A DNA stretch of 33,994 nt from SURF-55 sp040755195 (GTDB lineage Bacteria; Bacillota; Desulfotomaculia; Desulfotomaculales; Ammonificaceae): contig JBFMBL010000024.1 of NCBI GenBank assembly GCA_040755195.1, positions 1 to 33,994 on the forward strand, written 5' to 3'. A program made the translations under genes and the position numbers. The notes under the pieces are model-generated. The model saw only the letters and a list, made by a program, of their open reading frames with translations, did not search any database and was not told the origin of the DNA. How positions within the stretch are numbered: the first letter of the stretch is position 1; each line of letters opens with the position of its first letter. Shown here piece by piece: positions 7,560 to 15,132 of this stretch.

Positions 7560-8441
7560 TTAAGCCGAAAGAAATCGGATGATTTCTTTATTGATTAACT
7601 CCGGTTTTTCACCGTTAATCACATGCCCGGCGTTTTTGATAATCTTGTAATTCAAATTGTGGGCGTTAAACATCGTTATCACCGACGGATGATAAACCAC
7701 TCTGTCGGAGTCACCTATGAGAAACAGCGCTTTATCCCGAAACGCGGCGATTGCTTCGTCATTAAATTTTGTCATTTTCTGTTTTGCAAGCCGGGTATAT
7801 TTCAATATGTAAAACCAGTGTTTCATCAGCTCCTGGTTTAATGCGAGAGCATCAAAATTTGGACCGCACAGTTTTTGAAATAACTTTACTGCATTCGTTT
7901 CAGTAGGGATTAAAGCCTCCGGGAAGAAAACCCTTAGGCTTCTCAGTATCTGCAAATGGGATTGTATACCTTTCGCGTGGACATATGCCGCCATGCAAAC
8001 AATCTTGTTTACCCTGTCCGGATTCTCGGCGGCATAGGTTAACGCCAGGTTAACGCCGTATGATACCCCGGCCATGTGGGTTTTGTCGATGGTCAAAGCG
8101 TTTAGTATGTCATTGATCCATAAAACCGGGTCGAATTCTTTGGAGTATCTTTCGTTGGGTTCACTTTTGCCCGCTCCCGCGAAAGAATCCACCGCTATGA
8201 CGTGAAAATGCTTTGCTAATTCGCGCATGTTGGACATCCACTGTATTGACGAATCATCGCCACTACCATGAAAGAGTAACAGATGGGGGTTTACCGTGTC
8301 GCCTGCGGTGATGACGTGTGTCATCCCGTACCTGGTTTCGAAATCCATTTCCTCTTTGTCCACTCCCCATAATTCCAGCAACCGGTCGTAAGACTCGTGC
8401 AACAATCGTTGTCCTTCAGGGCTTTTGAATCTTTCTGCCAT
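7560..8441 (-). CDS. Alpha/beta-fold hydrolase
   Basis: A 293-residue serine hydrolase. Numbering from the ATG at 8441: oxyanion-region HGSGDD (H58), nucleophile elbow GVSYG (S127), acid in GDSDR (D244 or D246) and catalytic His in AGHVING (H273). No signal peptide, so cytoplasmic. The ATG at 8441 has GAGGTGG at a normal distance; a TTG two codons earlier (8447) is less likely. It lies just downstream of a TetR gene on the same strand, and a perfect copy of that regulator's presumed operator (8516-8533) sits in the gap, so it is probably the regulated target. Substrate unknown (ester, lactone or similar). Confidence 0.88.
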   Translation of the reverse strand: MAERFKSPEGQRLLHESYDRLLELWGVDKEEMDFETRYGMTHVITAGDTVNPHLLLFHGSGDDSSIQWMSNMRELAKHFHVIAVDSFAGAGKSEPNERYSKEFDPVLWINDILNALTIDKTHMAGVSYGVNLALTYAAENPDRVNKIVCMAAYVHAKGIQSHLQILRSLRVFFPEALIPTETNAVKLFQKLCGPNFDALALNQELMKHWFYILKYTRLAKQKMTKFNDEAIAAFRDKALFLIGDSDRVVYHPSVITMFNAHNLNYKIIKNAGHVINGEKPELINKEIIRFLSA

Positions 8442-8515
8442 TAGCAACCACCTCGTTTGTTTATTGTTTTTTGGTCGCTGATTTTACATCATCCCAACTA
8501 GACTCTCGAAAATAG

Positions 8516-8533
8516 ATACTGACCGGTCAGTAT
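8516..8533. promoter_or_regulatory. Palindromic operator O1 (TetR type)
   Basis: Perfect 18-bp palindrome ATACTGACCGGTCAGTAT in the gap between the TetR gene and the hydrolase gene. A 15-of-18 match lies in the TetR promoter (9174-9191). The two-site pattern is that of an autoregulated TetR repressor that also controls its neighbour. Confidence 0.75.
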
Positions 8534-8550
8534 GATAAACGCCAAAAAAA

Positions 8551-9153
8551 TTAGGTTTCTTCCCGGGTGCCTATGCCTTGTAAAAACAGGGTAGTCGCTT
8601 TGCGATATTGAGTTCTTATGATTTCCCTATCTGTACCCATCGGAAAACCATGACTCAGTCCTATATGAAAAGTTGCGAAAAAAAAGGCCAGTTCCTTTGG
8701 ATCCGCATTTTTAAACTCGCCTCTGGCGATCCCCTCCGACATCAACCTTTCTAAGCCCTCCATGAAGTGGTTGATGACGGCGAACAGTTTTTTGCCGCTT
8801 TCCGAGTCCACTCCTACCTTTTCAAAAAACTCCTCGCCGACATTGTTCATCGGTTTTTGAAAATTGTCTACGGTGTAGTCGCCGTAAGCATAAAGTTTCT
8901 CGGTAACGGATTTACATTGAGAGGAGATCGCTTCCCACCCCTCCCACCATTCCTTGAAGGATTGTTCCGCCAAATTAAGAAACAGGTCTTCTTTATTTTT
9001 AAAATGGTAGTAGATGCTGCCTTTGCTGCATCCCACGGCGGCACAGATGTCTTCTATCGAGGTGGCGGCGTATCCCTTCCGGGAAAACAAGAGCTTGGCC
9101 TTGTCGATGATGAGTCTCTTTGTTTTCTCCCCTTCGAGTCTGCGTTTGTTCAT
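8551..9153 (-). CDS. TetR/AcrR-family repressor
   Basis: A 200-residue regulator. The N-terminal helix-turn-helix covers about 31-52 (TSIEDICAAVGCSKGSIYYH, then FKNKEDLF), which is close to the family consensus. The C-terminal domain is helical and resembles fatty-acid or multidrug-type TetR sensors, but the ligand cannot be read from it. GGAG lies 7 bases before the ATG. Operators at 9174-9191 (own promoter) and 8516-8533 (before the hydrolase) support autoregulation and control of the hydrolase. It is divergent from the double-cubane protein gene at 9317, with 163 bp between starts, so it might affect that gene too. Confidence 0.92.
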   Translation of the reverse strand: MNKRRLEGEKTKRLIIDKAKLLFSRKGYAATSIEDICAAVGCSKGSIYYHFKNKEDLFLNLAEQSFKEWWEGWEAISSQCKSVTEKLYAYGDYTVDNFQKPMNNVGEEFFEKVGVDSESGKKLFAVINHFMEGLERLMSEGIARGEFKNADPKELAFFFATFHIGLSHGFPMGTDREIIRTQYRKATTLFLQGIGTREET

Positions 9154-9173
9154 GGGCCATCTCCGTTATTTAT

Positions 9174-9191
9174 GTACTGAACGGTCGGTAT
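9174..9191. promoter_or_regulatory. Operator O2 of the TetR gene
   Basis: GTACTGAACGGTCGGTAT, an imperfect palindrome matching O1 at 15 of 18 positions. It lies just downstream of the -10 box of the minus-strand promoter at 9198-9226, where a bound repressor would block transcription start. Confidence 0.7.
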
Positions 9192-9197
9192 GTTTAT

Positions 9198-9226
9198 AGT
9201 ATATAACGTCACAACCGGTTGTGCAA
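9198..9226 (-). promoter_or_regulatory. Promoter of the TetR gene
   Basis: Minus strand: TTGCAC (9221-9226), 17-base spacer, TATACT (9198-9203). The spacer contains a perfect palindrome ACAACCGGTTGT (9211-9222, overlapping the -35), which may be a second regulator site. Confidence 0.65.
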
Positions 9227-9254
9227 TATGAGACTTGTCATAACATTTAGTTAT

Positions 9255-9284
9255 TTGCCTGATAAGTTAATGTCATAGTATAAT
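9255..9284 (+). promoter_or_regulatory. Promoter of the double-cubane operon
   Basis: TTGCCT (9255-9260), 18-base spacer, TATAAT (9279-9284), 33 bases before the GTG start at 9317. It does not overlap O2. Confidence 0.65.
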
Positions 9285-9316
9285 GGCAAAAACTGATTTT
9301 CCGGGGAGGGTTTTTC

Positions 9317-10591
9317 GTGGCTTCTGATTACCGTTCGATGTGGGAGTCTCTCGGGCTTGACCTGGAGGCGCACGACCAGCTTTTGCAGGCGTTGCCGCCT
9401 ACTTACGGGGATGTTTATTTAAAACAGAACGACCGGCCGGCGGGCATGGAGTATTTCGATTTCGTGATCAACGAGATTCACGGCTTGCGCATCCAGGAGC
9501 TTCAGGAGCACAAGGCAAGAGGCGGTAAGGTTGTCGGTGCATTCTGCGTTTTCGTGCCGGAGGAGATAGTGCGCGCAGCGGGCGGCATCTGTATCGGGCT
9601 CTGTTCCGGGATCGAGATCGGCGCGGCGCAGGCCGAAAAGGTTCTGCCAAGGAATATCTGTCCCTTGATCAAGTCTTTCATGGGGTTTAAGCTGTCCCGG
9701 GTGTGCCCGTATTTTGAGTCCTGCGACGTGGTCGTCGGGGAAACGACTTGCGACGGCAAGAAGAAGGCATTTGAGATTTTAAGCGACTACGTTCCCGTCT
9801 ATGTCATGGAGACCCCGCAGATGAAAAGGGCGAAGGATATGTCCTTGTGGCGGAGCGAGGTGTGGGATTTCATGGCGCGTGTGGAGGAAATCACCGGGAA
9901 CAGGATCACGAAAGATTCCCTTGGGGGTGCTGTCAAGGAGGTTAACGCGAAGCGCCGGGCTTTGATTCGTCTTGCCGAACTGCGCAAGAACAACCCTGCG
10001 CCCATCAGCGGCAAAGACTGCCTGCTGATCGAGCAGATTGCCATGTACGACGACGTTGAACGTTTTACCGCAAAGGTTAACGAACTGTGCGACGAACTTG
10101 AAACCAGGGTTAAGGAAGGCAAGGGGGCTAACGGCGCGGGCGCGCCGCGGGTTATTGTGTCCGGCACGCCGATGGCGATACCGAACTGGAAGGTGCCGCA
10201 TATCATTGAAAGCAGCGGCGCCGCGATCGTGGCCGAGGAGCTGTGCACCGGCCTGCGCTATTTTGAAAACACGGTGCCGGAGGACGGCGAGGACGTGGAA
10301 CAGATGCTCAATGACATAGCCCAACGGTATCTTGATATAAACTGTGCCTGCTTCACCCCCAACGGCGGCAGGACGGAAAAACTGGTGCAACTTGCGGCGG
10401 AATACGAGGCGGACGGGGTCATCCACTGTTCCCTGGCGTTTTGCGACCCGTACATGGTGGAGGCGAACCGGGTGGAGAAGGCGCTCAAGGAGCACGGGAT
10501 TCCTTTGCTGAAAATCGAGACCGATTACGGGCAGGAAGACTCCGGCCAGCTCAAAACGCGGGTAGAGGCGTTCCTGGAGATGATAAGGTAA
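9317..10591 (+). CDS. Double-cubane cluster protein (2-hydroxyacyl-CoA dehydratase-like)
   Basis: A 424-residue member of the HgdB/BcrBC dehydratase-reductase superfamily, closest in style to the stand-alone YjiM/double-cubane cluster proteins (DCCP) described from Carboxydothermus. Those carry an [8Fe-9S] double cubane and perform ATP-driven low-potential reductions of small molecules. Cysteines visible in the first half are C77, C92, C96, C115, C130, C136 and C145, within blocks such as CPLIKSFMGFKLSRVCPYF and GETTCDGKKK; HCSLAFCDP lies near the C-terminus. The single-subunit gene followed directly by an activase, with no CoA-transferase or second dehydratase subunit, favours DCCP over a true acyl-CoA dehydratase. 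GTG start, ribosome site GGGGAGGG. The physiological substrate is unknown. Confidence 0.82.
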   Translation: MASDYRSMWESLGLDLEAHDQLLQALPPTYGDVYLKQNDRPAGMEYFDFVINEIHGLRIQELQEHKARGGKVVGAFCVFVPEEIVRAAGGICIGLCSGIEIGAAQAEKVLPRNICPLIKSFMGFKLSRVCPYFESCDVVVGETTCDGKKKAFEILSDYVPVYVMETPQMKRAKDMSLWRSEVWDFMARVEEITGNRITKDSLGGAVKEVNAKRRALIRLAELRKNNPAPISGKDCLLIEQIAMYDDVERFTAKVNELCDELETRVKEGKGANGAGAPRVIVSGTPMAIPNWKVPHIIESSGAAIVAEELCTGLRYFENTVPEDGEDVEQMLNDIAQRYLDINCACFTPNGGRTEKLVQLAAEYEADGVIHCSLAFCDPYMVEANRVEKALKEHGIPLLKIETDYGQEDSGQLKTRVEAFLEMIR

Positions 10592-11341
10592 GTGGAGACA
10601 GTAAGAGCCGGGATTGACATAGGTTCCAGGACGATCGCGCTTGTGGTCCTCGACGGGCTGGAAACCGTCCGGTCTATGCTTGAGGATACGGGGTTCAATC
10701 CCGGGCAAAGAGCAAAGGAAATGGTGGCTTCGCTGCCGCCGGAAGCGTCGGTCACCGCCACCGGATACGGCAGGCACGCGGCAAAGGCCGGATTTGCGCA
10801 GCGCGTTGTCACCGAGATAAAGGCCCACGCCCTGGGGGCCGGCCGTCTTTTCCCGGGAGCCAGGACGGTTCTGGACATCGGCGGGCAGGATACGAAGGTC
10901 ATTGTCCTGGACGACAGCGGCGATGTGGCGGACTTTCAGATGAACGACAAGTGCGCGGCCGGTACAGGTAAGTTTCTCGAGGTTATGGCAGGCGCTCTTG
11001 GTTATGGTTCGGTCGGGGAGTTCGGACGTGACTCAATGGCCGGCAGCCCGGGGACGAAGATTACCAGTATGTGCACCGTCTTTGCGGAATCGGAGGCGGT
11101 TTCCCTTCTGCACAGGGGTGTCGACCGGAGGGATATCGGCCGGGCCTTGCATGCCGCAGTGGTTGAAAGGGCCTTCGGCCTGCTGCAGCGCGCCGGCTAT
11201 GAAGTCCCGCTTGTCTTTACCGGCGGTGTGGCATTAAACCCGTGCGTTGTGGCGCTGTTGAGAGAAAGGATTAAAGGGGCGGTGCTTGTACCGGAAATGC
11301 CGCAGATGGTAGGAGCGCTTGGAGCGGCCCTGGCCGGTTAA
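10592..11341 (+). CDS. ATP-dependent activase/reductase of the double-cubane protein
   Basis: A 249-residue ASKHA-fold ATPase of the HgdC/BadF/YjiL type. It shows phosphate-1 loop GIDIGSRTIALVVLDG (7-22), phosphate-2 loop DIGGQDTKVI (95-104) and adenosine loop FTGGVALNP. The two Cys that would hold the dimer-bridging [4Fe-4S] cluster are C121 (NDKCAAGTGKF) and C161 (TSMCTVFAESE). It passes single low-potential electrons to its partner with ATP hydrolysis. The GTG start follows the partner's TAA with no base between, so translation is surely coupled. Confidence 0.9.
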   Translation: METVRAGIDIGSRTIALVVLDGLETVRSMLEDTGFNPGQRAKEMVASLPPEASVTATGYGRHAAKAGFAQRVVTEIKAHALGAGRLFPGARTVLDIGGQDTKVIVLDDSGDVADFQMNDKCAAGTGKFLEVMAGALGYGSVGEFGRDSMAGSPGTKITSMCTVFAESEAVSLLHRGVDRRDIGRALHAAVVERAFGLLQRAGYEVPLVFTGGVALNPCVVALLRERIKGAVLVPEMPQMVGALGAALAG

Positions 11342-11432
11342 AAAACAGTTCAACGTGCCAGCTACAGGGATGGACCTTTGGGGTCCGTTCTACGTTTCTA
11401 CGCAAAATGGCAAGAAAAAAAATTGATCATAG

Positions 11433-11475
11433 ATTCACCACAGTTTCCTCCGTGTTCTCTGTGTCTCTGTGGTAA
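11433..11475. repeat. Dispersed repeat with CCACAG/CTGTGG arms
   Basis: ACCACAG...TCCGTGTTCTCTGTGTCTCTGTGGT, a repeat style seen in many anaerobe genomes. It abuts the CCAGCACTCAA element M1 directly. The 466-bp gap between 11342 and 11807 holds only this repeat, M1 and a further repeat (GTTCCGGCTTGTCCGGGTT near 11573, also near 33909). Confidence 0.5.
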
Positions 11476-11571
11476 CCCAGCACTCAACTTGCTGATCTTA
11501 AGACGTGGCGTTCTAAGTTTGTATTATGTACGATGTTACAAAGTAGTTTTAACGTGTCGTTGAGTGCTGGG
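11476..11571. mobile_element. CCAGCACTCAA inverted-repeat element M1
   Basis: A 96-bp segment with perfect 13-bp inverted ends CCCAGCACTCAAC (11476-11488) and GTTGAGTGCTGGG (11559-11571). The core is AT-rich, non-coding and not clearly related to the cores of the other copies. First of seven copies in the window. Confidence 0.75.
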
Positions 11572-11807
11572 TGGTTCCGGCTTGTCCGGGTTATGTTGAG
11601 GGGTTTTCTGTGCCTTTGCGCAGGAGCCCTTTCTATTTGGCCGGACATCGAGGAGTCCTTGACTTTTAGATTTTCATGCACAAGCACCAAAAATAATTTA
11701 TGCTATATGAGGTGACGCTTACGTAGTATCAGAAGCAAGGTTTTTCGGGTTCAACCGGTTAATTATAGGTTTCTGTCCATACCAGATTAAGTTTTGGAGG
11801 GATTCAC

Positions 11808-13031
11808 CTGCAGCCGCGATTTAACGGCATCTGGCTGGCTTTAGTCATTCTGGCGGGCGTTTTTAGCTTGCTGTACCTCTGGTTTACCCTGTTTCCGGGG
11901 CGGGCGGCCCCCGGAACCGGGCAGTATTTCAGCGCCGGGCAAATCGAGCGGGGCCGGCAGTACCAAAGGGTGCTGCAACTCCTGTTTATCGGCGGGTTTG
12001 CGGTGCAGACGTCTTTCTTGCTCTGGCTGGTGTTCGGCGGCCGTGCGGCGGTTCTTTCGGCCTGGGCGCAAAGGCTTGCGGGGGGCAGCTACTGGGGCGG
12101 CGTTTTACTGTTCTTCCTTTCTCTGTGGCTGGCGCTGCGGCTTTTGAACCTGCCCTTCAGGATATACGGGGGCTACTACTGGCAGCACCACTGGGGTTTT
12201 TCGACGCAAACCTTCGGGGCCTGGTGGGCCGACTACTTTAAGGCCGCCGGGATAGACCTTTTGCTGTCTGCCGCCGGGGTTTTCGTGTTTTTCTGGATTA
12301 TGAGCCGCTGGCCAACCATGTGGTGGATGGCGGGAGCCTGCTTCATCTCGGCCTGGTTTATAATCCAGTCCTTTCTCTGGCCGGTGGTGGTATCACCCCT
12401 TTTTAACCGTTTTACGCCGGCAAAGGACCCCGCGGTGGTGAACATGGTTAATACGCTGTCCGCAAACGCCGGTCTTTCGGTGGACCAGGTGCTGGTCATG
12501 GACGCCAGCCGCCGCACCACGAGGGCCAACGCCTATTTTACGGGCTTGGGCCGGACCAAACGCATCGTGCTTTACGACACCCTTCTTGAAAAATATCCCC
12601 TGGACCAGGTGGAGGCTGTGGTAGCCCACGAAATGGCGCACTGGCGCAAAGGGCACATCGTCCGGGGGCTTGTCTGGGGTATGCTCGGCAGTTCCGTTCT
12701 CTGGGCCTTCCTTTATGTCTTGCTCGGCTTGACGCTGCCTGCGGCGGGGCGCTACCCGCCTCACACCTGGGCGGTGGCCCTATTGTTCGCGCTGCTTGTT
12801 TTTTTCGTGAGCAGCCCGCTCCAGAACTACCTTTCCCGGGGCATGGAGGCGGAGGCCGATCGGCTTGCGGTGGAACTGACGGGGGACGCGCCGGCGGCGG
12901 TGCGCCTTGAGGTGGAACTGTCCGCAAAGAATCTGTCCGACGTCTCGCCGCCCGCTTTCATCCGGTGGTTCAGTTACAGCCACCCGCCCGTGCTCGAGCG
13001 AATTAAGATTATCGAGCAGGCTCGTAAATAA
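11808..13031 (+). CDS. M48-family (Ste24-like) membrane zinc metalloprotease
   Basis: A 407-residue polytopic membrane protease of the CAAX prenyl protease 1 type. The zinc motif HEMAH is at about 274-278 and the third ligand is the Glu in MEAEADRLA about 80 residues later. Hydrophobic spans lie near 5-28, 58-78, 98-112, 150-165 and 180-205, and again after the active site. The reading frame is open upstream of the TTG at 11868, and the added 20 residues (LQPRFNGIWLALVILAGVFS) complete the first membrane helix. GGAGGG (11796-11801) lies six bases before a CTG at 11808, so a rare CTG start is proposed. In bacteria such enzymes act in membrane-protein quality control; the substrate is unknown. 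Confidence 0.85.
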   Translation: MQPRFNGIWLALVILAGVFSLLYLWFTLFPGRAAPGTGQYFSAGQIERGRQYQRVLQLLFIGGFAVQTSFLLWLVFGGRAAVLSAWAQRLAGGSYWGGVLLFFLSLWLALRLLNLPFRIYGGYYWQHHWGFSTQTFGAWWADYFKAAGIDLLLSAAGVFVFFWIMSRWPTMWWMAGACFISAWFIIQSFLWPVVVSPLFNRFTPAKDPAVVNMVNTLSANAGLSVDQVLVMDASRRTTRANAYFTGLGRTKRIVLYDTLLEKYPLDQVEAVVAHEMAHWRKGHIVRGLVWGMLGSSVLWAFLYVLLGLTLPAAGRYPPHTWAVALLFALLVFFVSSPLQNYLSRGMEAEADRLAVELTGDAPAAVRLEVELSAKNLSDVSPPAFIRWFSYSHPPVLERIKIIEQARK

Positions 13032-13039
13032 GTCTGGGA

Positions 13040-13054
13040 GCGCAGTTTTGCAAC
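13040..13054. repeat. Remnant right end of the copy A/B element
   Basis: GCGCAGTTTTGCAAC, identical to the right end of the element at 1821-1956, but without a recognisable left partner. It lies just after the protease stop codon. Confidence 0.4.
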
Positions 13055-13120
13055 TTCCTCTTAGGGAGTCGCCGCAAATAGCATTTGCCAGTTATATCCG
13101 AATATTTATTGTCTTGAATC

Positions 13121-13147
13121 ATGGCGTTTTTGGCGTCTTGGCGGTTT
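13121..13147. repeat. GCCAAGACGCC-type repeat, single arm
   Basis: TGGCG...TTGGCGTCTTGGCGG, one arm of the repeat that forms a pair at 13989-14076 and recurs at 33816-33842. Confidence 0.5.
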
Positions 13148-13156
13148 GATCTATTT

Positions 13157-13948
13157 TCAGGGAGTTGGAGTGAGCCTGGCGGCAATATAAGCCGTCAAAT
13201 GGTCGCGTACCGCCCTGATTTCTTCGTTATCAGGCAGGCTGCCGATTATTTTTTCGATGTAGCCGTTCTCGGCGATCTCCGCAAGGGTATGGGGAAAGTT
13301 GATGTCGTAAATCCAGGAGAGGTACAACAGCTTCCGGTCGCCGAAACTTCTTATTTCGCCGTAACTGGACCGCCGTTGTTGGAGCAGGTTTTCCAGCAAT
13401 GCCGGGGAGTATCCGTGGGCATCGGGACTTTCCGGGACCAGAAGCGGATCGGGTTTGCAGTCCTTGCGGGTGCATTCGTTAGTAAACAGCATCATGATGT
13501 CGAGTTTGTCCGCATCCCTTATCAATTGTGCATGCAGCATACAGCGGTCGGGCAGGCCGGGGGGAAGGTCGCGCAGGTTGTGGCACTCGATGGCTTTCGC
13601 AACGACAAACCGTTCTTCTTCCGGGAGTATGGATAGTACACCTGCTTCTTTTACCTCCCGCAGGCTCAGCAGCGCGTGGTTTTCCGACCGCCGGTCGCTG
13701 AATGTGTGGTAGACCGCAAACTGCCTGAACCGCCCGACGTCGTGGAAAAGGGCGGTCGTTTCGGCCAGGAGCAGATCTCCGCTATCCAGGTTCAAGGAGC
13801 GCCCGATCCGGATGATGTTAGCGCAGACCCTGCGGGTATGTTCTTCTTTAAGGCGGAAGGCCGCCAGTACTATGGGGTTGTCGCTGCGGAAACTTTTTAC
13901 GTGGCTGTCAAACCAGGACCGAAAAGCCTGAAGATGCGCGTAATTCAA
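13157..13948 (-). CDS. HD-domain phosphohydrolase
   Basis: A 263-residue protein with a full HD metal site: H37 (EEHTRR), H69-D70 (ALFHDVGRF), then SENHALL, IECHNL and the final Asp in IRDADKLDIMM. The fold hydrolyses phosphate esters, often nucleotides or cyclic nucleotides; no partner domain reveals the substrate. The TTG at 13948 is preferred because AGAGGA lies 9 bases upstream; the TTG at 13966 has no ribosome site. It stands alone on the minus strand between two plus-strand units, flanked on both sides by GCCAAG repeats. Confidence 0.82.
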   Translation of the reverse strand: MNYAHLQAFRSWFDSHVKSFRSDNPIVLAAFRLKEEHTRRVCANIIRIGRSLNLDSGDLLLAETTALFHDVGRFRQFAVYHTFSDRRSENHALLSLREVKEAGVLSILPEEERFVVAKAIECHNLRDLPPGLPDRCMLHAQLIRDADKLDIMMLFTNECTRKDCKPDPLLVPESPDAHGYSPALLENLLQQRRSSYGEIRSFGDRKLLYLSWIYDINFPHTLAEIAENGYIEKIIGSLPDNEEIRAVRDHLTAYIAARLTPTP

Positions 13949-13988
13949 ACTCCCGCTTCCTCTCAAGAAATACTTGTCAACATTTTAT

Positions 13989-14076
13989 AACCGCCAAGAC
14001 GCCAAGAAAACAATTATAGGATACTACGTTTTTTACTAGTCCCTTTTTATTTGGCGTCCTTGGCGCCTTGGCGGTT
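13989..14076. repeat. Inverted pair of GCCAAGACGCCAAG repeats
   Basis: AACCGCCAAGACGCCAAG (13989-14006) is mirrored by the arm at 14051-14076, which ends TTGGCGCCTTGGCGGTT, around a 44-bp AT-rich spacer. It could fold as a long hairpin at the upstream edge of the HD gene. Nothing coding is visible in 13949-14284. Confidence 0.6.
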
Positions 14077-14133
14077 AATTATTTTTTTGGGGGTCAGTTT
14101 TCAACTCGTGACCCGGGACTTGTTTTGGACCGC

Positions 14134-14162
14134 TTGAAGTTTGCGGGTGGTATGCGTATAAT
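14134..14162 (+). promoter_or_regulatory. Promoter upstream of tRNA-Ser
   Basis: TTGAAG (14134-14139), 17-base spacer, TATAAT (14157-14162), about 120 bases before the tRNA. It probably drives the tRNA and perhaps the SRP RNA. Confidence 0.6.
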
Positions 14163-14284
14163 AGAATAGTCCGAGCGCCAAGGTGGTTTTAAGACAGTGG
14201 GTGTCGGCCCGGTCTTATTACGGTACCGGAAGGCTTAAGAATATCGTCTGCCGCAGAGCGGCGGAAACGGATTTCGGGCACTAC

Positions 14285-14378
14285 GGAGAGATGGCCGAGT
14301 GGGCGAAGGCGCTCGCCTGGAGAGCGAGTAGACGGGCACAACCCTGTCTCGTGGGTTCGAATCCCACTCTCTCCGCCA
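14285..14378 (+). tRNA. tRNA-Ser(GGA)
   Basis: A class II tRNA of 94 bases with a long variable arm and an encoded CCA end. The acceptor stem pairs GGAGAGA with TCTCTCC, followed by discriminator G. The anticodon stem is CTCGC/GCGAG with loop CTGGAGA, giving anticodon GGA at 14319-14321 (reads UCC and UCU). The T arm carries GGTTCGAATCC. Confidence 0.96.
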
Positions 14379-14420
14379 TTTGAGATGTGAGAGGTTGGAG
14401 GTTAGAGGTGAGAAGGGTTG

Positions 14421-14445
14421 AAGGAATTCGCGCCGCGAATTCCTT
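14421..14445. repeat. Palindromic hairpin AAGGAATTCGC/GCGAATTCCTT
   Basis: A perfect 11-bp stem with loop GCC, preceded by GAGGTTAGAGGTGAGAAGGG. The same module, hairpin plus GAGGTTAGAGGTG arm, lies inside the ATPase gene at 18236-18350. Just downstream (14457-14483) is a short-period repeat of ACCGACAACCGACGACCG type. Confidence 0.6.
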
Positions 14446-14487
14446 ATGAAATCTTGACCACCGACAACCGACGACCGATAACCAGTT

Positions 14488-14760
14488 TTGGCCGTGCTAA
14501 ACGGGGAGGTAGCGGTGCCCTGCACCCGCAAACCGCTATAGCGGGGTCGAAATCCTGCCCCCGGATACGGCTTGTGGAAACGGCCCCCGTAAGGAGTGAA
14601 GACGGTTGGGTCTCGCGCGACGGAGCTTCCTGAACCGTGTCAGGTCCTGACGGAAGCAGCACTAAAGGAAATCCTCCGGGTGCCGTGAGGGTGCCTGGCC
14701 CGAGCCACCTGCGGCGGGTGACGACCGGAAGCTGTTTTTCAAAGGCAGGTGCACGGCCAA
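14488..14760 (+). ncRNA. ffs: Signal recognition particle RNA (large bacterial type)
   Basis: About 273 bases. The ends pair as TTGGCCGTGC (14488-14497) with GCACGGCCAA (14751-14760). The 5' Alu-like part has GCTAAACGGGGAGGTAGCGG, as in Bacillus/Clostridia scRNA. The conserved domain IV hairpin shows GTCAGGTCC...GGAAGCAGCACTAA, the Ffh-binding loop. Its position before dnaX is the usual one in Firmicutes. It guides membrane and secreted proteins to the translocon with Ffh. Confidence 0.95.
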
Positions 14761-14807
14761 ATTATTGTAGAAAGATTTGTATCCGTTATGAAGTCTCAGT
14801 TATCTCG

Positions 14808-14836
14808 GCGCATTTTTCTTTGCGCTTTTTGTTTTT
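14808..14836 (+). terminator. Terminator after SRP RNA
   Basis: GCGCA (14808-14812), an 8-base loop, TGCGC (14821-14825), then TTTTTGTTTTT. Short stem but a strong U-tract, 48 bases after the mature RNA end. Confidence 0.6.
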
Positions 14837-14884
14837 AACAAGGTTTTGCAAGGATTAAGCGGCGACGCACCGAAGTTTCTTTAG

Positions 14885-15106
14885 TAACTATTCAGGCACG
14901 GGTTTCAGGTCCGAATTCAGAAGTCATCCAGCACTCAACTCTGATATATAAGATAACGTTTCTTTTCTGAAGGTAAAGATACGATTAACCGACATCTTGC
15001 CGAATACCCGATTGAGTGCTGGACAGAATCCAGAATAGAGACGGATTAAGACGTTCCGGAGGATTTCTTTTATTCTGACTACTGAATACTGGATTCTGAA
15101 TTCTTT
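14885..15106. repeat. Dispersed repeat X copy 1, interrupted by element M2
   Basis: The left part (14885-14926) reads TTCAGGCACGGGTTTCAGGT and CCGAATTCAGAAGTCA; the right part (15024-15106) reads CAGAATCCAGAATAGAGAC and TATTCTGACTACTGAATACT. Both parts occur uninterrupted at 29002-29102, so M2 sits inside this repeat. The 14761-15132 gap holds the SRP terminator and this composite, and no gene. Confidence 0.7.
14927..15023. mobile_element. CCAGCACTCAA inverted-repeat element M2
   Basis: A 97-bp segment with perfect 12-bp inverted ends TCCAGCACTCAA and TTGAGTGCTGGA. Its core is nearly identical to the reverse complement of M6 (29103-29197), so it is the same subfamily in opposite orientation. 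Confidence 0.8.
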
Positions 15107-15132
15107 CTTAAACTGGTTTTGGGGGCGGGAGA

